Program-made: the position numbers and the translations under genes
Shown: positions 6,151 through 7,515 of the stretch, piece by piece
Position numbering within the stretch: the first letter of the stretch is position 1
Layout of the letters: every line of letters begins with the position of its first letter
Notes under the pieces: model-generated
Told to the model about the DNA's origin: nothing
Seen by the model: only the letters and a program-made list of their open reading frames with translations
Databases searched by the model: none
Origin: Deltaproteobacteria bacterium
GTDB lineage: Bacteria; Desulfobacterota; Desulfarculia; Adiutricales; Adiutricaceae
Direction of reading: 5' to 3'
NCBI GenBank assembly: GCA_031279155.1
Contig: JAITJB010000034.1
Coordinates: 1-7,515 of the forward strand
DNA length: 7,515 nt

Positions 6151-6723
6151 TTATTCGTCTGGCGCTGACATATTCTCCAACTGGTAGTCTTTTTCCTGAG
6201 GGACCAGGCCCACGCTCTGCATGCGCTTTTTGAGTAAGGCCAAATTAGTCTGGTAGGACTCTCGATCGGGATCGAGTTCTACGGCCCGAGTGAGATCGGC
6301 ATAGGCTTCGTTTAGCTTATCAAGACGGGCCAAGACTTGTCCCCGAAAGAAGATAGCTTGGGGATAGTTTGGCCACTGGTTGATGGCCCTGGTAAAGTCG
6401 TAGACCGCTTCCTCTAACTGGCCCATATCGCGCTTGGCCTCACCTCGCAAAAGATAACTGACAGCCCTCTCCTTGATCGAAAGCCCCCGGCGCCTGATGA
6501 TAGATGTATAGATCTCAATGGCCTTCTGGTAATCGCCGCGCCGATGGGCCAGATAGCCCTGCTCGACCGTCTCAACTATGCTCGTGGGTTGCACCTGGGC
6601 CTGAGCTGTCTCTAAGCTACCGAAAGTTACCCATAGAAGGCTAGCTATTAAGCTTAAAAATATCGTTAGCCAGGCTAAAGTGGCCTCAATGTTTTGGTTG
6701 GCTTGGATGTTTTGGCCAGTCAT
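6151..6723 (-). CDS. Exported or membrane-anchored TPR-repeat protein
   Basis: This 190-residue protein has a hydrophobic N-terminal segment (about residues 15-35) followed by a possible signal peptidase site, ETAQA then Q (cleavage near 42/43); if uncleaved it would be an inner-membrane anchor. After it come about three tetratricopeptide repeats: residues 51-79 (GYLAHRRGDYQKAIEIYTSI), 86-118 (LRGEAKRDMGQLEEAVYDF) and 121-153 (FFRGQVLARLDKLNEAYADL), with the usual Gly, Ala and Tyr positions and an ELDP turn at 149-152. A charged C-terminal tail follows. TPR domains bind other proteins, here presumably in the periplasm; the partner is unknown. I chose ATG at 6723 because GGGAG lies six bases before it; a TTG directly before that ATG is less likely. 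It converges on the AT-rich membrane-protein gene, with 46 bases between stops and no clear terminator there. Confidence 0.85.
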   Translation of the reverse strand: MTGQNIQANQNIEATLAWLTIFLSLIASLLWVTFGSLETAQAQVQPTSIVETVEQGYLAHRRGDYQKAIEIYTSIIRRRGLSIKERAVSYLLRGEAKRDMGQLEEAVYDFTRAINQWPNYPQAIFFRGQVLARLDKLNEAYADLTRAVELDPDRESYQTNLALLKKRMQSVGLVPQEKDYQLENMSAPDE

Positions 6724-6841
6724 CAAAATCTCCCAAACAATCCCCTAACTTGTGAGGTGGGCGCCATTGGGGCGTGTTAGAATTTCCAGGGTCTTAAAAA
6801 AAAATAGGCGTCAAGCTGATCGAAAAAAAGTACTTAACCCT

Positions 6842-6871
6842 ATTGTTGCCCGAAATTATCATGGATGTCAA
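6842..6871 (-). promoter_or_regulatory. Possible promoter of the TPR gene
   Basis: On the minus strand a perfect TTGACA (plus 6866-6871) is followed after 18 bp by AACAAT (plus 6842-6847), which matches the -10 consensus at four of six bases. The leader would be about 110 bases long. An extended -10-like TGGTATAGT further upstream (plus 6933-6941) is an alternative. Confidence 0.35.
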
Positions 6872-6944
6872 ACGAAAAATACGATCAATAGAAAGGGCTA
6901 CTGGCCATAGAACGGGTTACTTGCCATAAATAACTATACCATAC

Positions 6945-6972
6945 TTGACTTTAAGAGCCCATAGGCTAAAAA
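6945..6972 (+). promoter_or_regulatory. Possible promoter ahead of the YhcG-like remnant
   Basis: TTGACT (6945-6950) and TAAAAA (6967-6972) are 16 bp apart on the plus strand, matching five and four of six consensus bases. It may be the relic promoter of the broken gene that follows. Confidence 0.25.
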
Positions 6973-7027
6973 CATCACTCGAAAGCCCTTAGAATGGCTA
7001 GTGCTCGTGTTTTCGAAAGTCTCTTAG

Positions 7028-7345
7028 GTCTTTCCCGCTCGCACCATCGGCTTACCCACCTATTTTAGCTTGGTGGACGTTATCACTAGGATTTCAAAGG
7101 CCCCGGGCGCCTCAGTTATCCCGCTTCTGGCCAAGGATATTCATAGCGAGTCACGCGAACTTACGGGCATATCTAAACGCAATTTAGAGCGCAGGCGTGC
7201 GTTTTATAAGAAATATCAATATTATAATTTTGCCTACAGCTTGCGGCAAAACTTCTATGTCCAGAAGGCTCTCCATTTTGCCCGCAGGTTGCGGACCAAA
7301 CTGATACTAACAAAATTAACACCATATTTTTTTACACATAATTAA
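7028..7345 (+). pseudogene. Decayed YhcG / DUF1016 N-terminal domain gene
   Basis: An open frame without a convincing start runs from 7028 to the TAA at 7343-7345. Two blocks resemble the DUF1016 N-terminal domain of YhcG-type proteins, which are joined to a PDDEXK-like nuclease domain in intact members. The first, YFSLVDVITRISKA (7061-7102), resembles the opening helix of the domain. The second, GASVIPLLAKDI then GISKRNLERRRAFYKKY (about 7106-7216), resembles the block that usually reads like GxxVIxxLxxDL ... GFSxRNLxxMRxFY. The roughly 30 residues that normally lie between them, including the NxELxxLYWxIG stretch, are absent, so an in-frame internal deletion is likely. After YYNF the frame stops resembling the family, whereas the +1 frame from 7233 reads PTACGKTSMSRRLS and ends at TGA 7302-7304, suggesting a frameshift. 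The nuclease half is missing. A reading start at TTG 7070 is possible, but no ribosome site supports it. Family assignment is from pattern memory. Confidence 0.55.
7237..7302 (+). repeat. Imperfect direct repeat within the YhcG-like remnant
   Basis: CAGCTTGCGGCAAAACT (7237-7253) recurs as CAGGTTGCGGACCAAACT (7285-7302), 48 bases on, with one extra base and two changes. In the +1 frame the copies encode TACGKT and AGCGPN. They lie in what would be the linker after the first YhcG-like domain, and their indel could relate to the frameshift. Confidence 0.45.
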
Positions 7346-7372
7346 ATATAAAGACCTATATCGGTAAATGAT

Positions 7373-7416
7373 TCCCCCCAAACCCACAGGGCGCCAACAC
7401 CGTGGATTTGGGGGGA
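7373..7416. repeat. Strong isolated hairpin, 15-bp stem plus one mismatch
   Basis: TCCCCCCAAA and CCAC on the left (7373-7387) pair with GTGG and TTTGGGGGGA on the right (7402-7416), with only C7383 against A7406 unpaired. The 14-base loop contains GGCGCC. No T-run follows on either strand, so it is not a canonical intrinsic terminator. It lies 27 bases after the YhcG-like remnant and about 40 bases beyond the possible minus-strand stop at 7456. It may be a REP-like or transposon-end element, or a terminator-like barrier between convergent genes. Confidence 0.7.
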
Positions 7417-7455
7417 TTTGCATTAACTTATTTTTGCTAAATTTGAGACTGACCA

Positions 7456-7515
7456 CTAAGCGGCCTGGACAATGTTCCCGGCAGTTATTGGCCAAATCGT
7501 ACCGGCTATTTTAGG
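7456..7515 (-). CDS. Possible C-terminal end of a minus-strand gene, cut by the right edge
   Basis: Reading in from the right edge on the minus strand, only one frame stays open, giving 19 codons that end TAGNIVQAA before a TAG (plus 7456-7458). The other two frames stop at once. The piece is too short to recognise or to prove coding. The hairpin at 7373-7416 lies downstream of its stop, as a termination structure might. Confidence 0.2.
   Translation of the reverse strand, partial: PKIAGTIWPITAGNIVQAA

Larger units (their letters stand above)
6724..7027. other. Intergenic stretch with weak promoter candidates only
   Basis: About 300 bases with no supported gene. It contains A-runs at 6797-6805 and 6825-6831 and a pair of loosely similar segments (TCGAAAGCCCTTAG near 6980 and TCGAAAGTCTCTTAG near 7014). 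It also contains the promoter candidates listed separately. I see no RNA gene, terminator or origin in it. Confidence 0.5.

Noticed and set aside
5450..7515. A complete defence or mobile-element system in the right third
   Set aside because: Only one decayed YhcG-like fragment, one orphan membrane protein and a TPR protein are present; no integrase, transposase, intact nuclease or toxin-antitoxin pair is visible.

Overview
The window looks like chromosomal sequence from an anaerobic or microaerophilic Gram-negative bacterium. My best guess is a deltaproteobacterium (Desulfobacterota). The hints are a CgeB-type glycosyltransferase of the kind common in Desulfovibrio-like genomes, a protein with an MJ0042-type N-terminal zinc ribbon, an oxygen-sensitive aldo/keto reductase carrying two [4Fe-4S] motifs, and cobalamin biosynthesis. 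This assignment is inference; no rRNA or marker gene is present.

Layout. Bases 1-1016 (+) are the 3' two thirds of cobQ (cobyric acid synthase), cut by the left edge. Fourteen bases later a TTG-started CgeB-like glycosyltransferase follows on the same strand (1031-2701), so the two are probably co-transcribed. It converges on a minus-strand gene (2734-3720) for a zinc-ribbon, single-membrane-span, coiled-coil protein. A 488-bp divergent intergenic region (3721-4208) holds a good minus-strand promoter, four 10-11-bp near repeats, a 14-bp palindrome and three alternating copies of an 8-bp inverted-repeat word. It leads into an aldo/keto reductase with two [4Fe-4S] motifs (4209-5363, +), closed by a textbook Rho-independent terminator (5406-5447). 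Next comes an AT-rich orphan gene for a small four-helix membrane protein (5493-6104, +), convergent with an exported or membrane-anchored TPR protein (6151-6723, -). The last 800 bp are gene-poor. They contain the degraded remnant of a YhcG/DUF1016-family gene (about 7028-7345) with an apparent internal deletion and a frameshift, a very strong hairpin (7373-7416), and possibly the last 19 codons of a minus-strand gene running off the right edge.

How the genes work together. Only cobQ and the glycosyltransferase look like one transcription unit, and their functions are not obviously linked. The remaining genes appear to be separate units, each with its own start signals. The left half reads as stable core-type genome. 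The right third (from about 5450) looks like accessory sequence: an AT-rich orphan, a broken YhcG relative and long intergenic stretches. I do not see a complete new defence or mobile system. The features most worth a second look are the repeat-rich leader of the reductase, the decayed YhcG gene with its hairpin, and the AT-rich membrane-protein gene.
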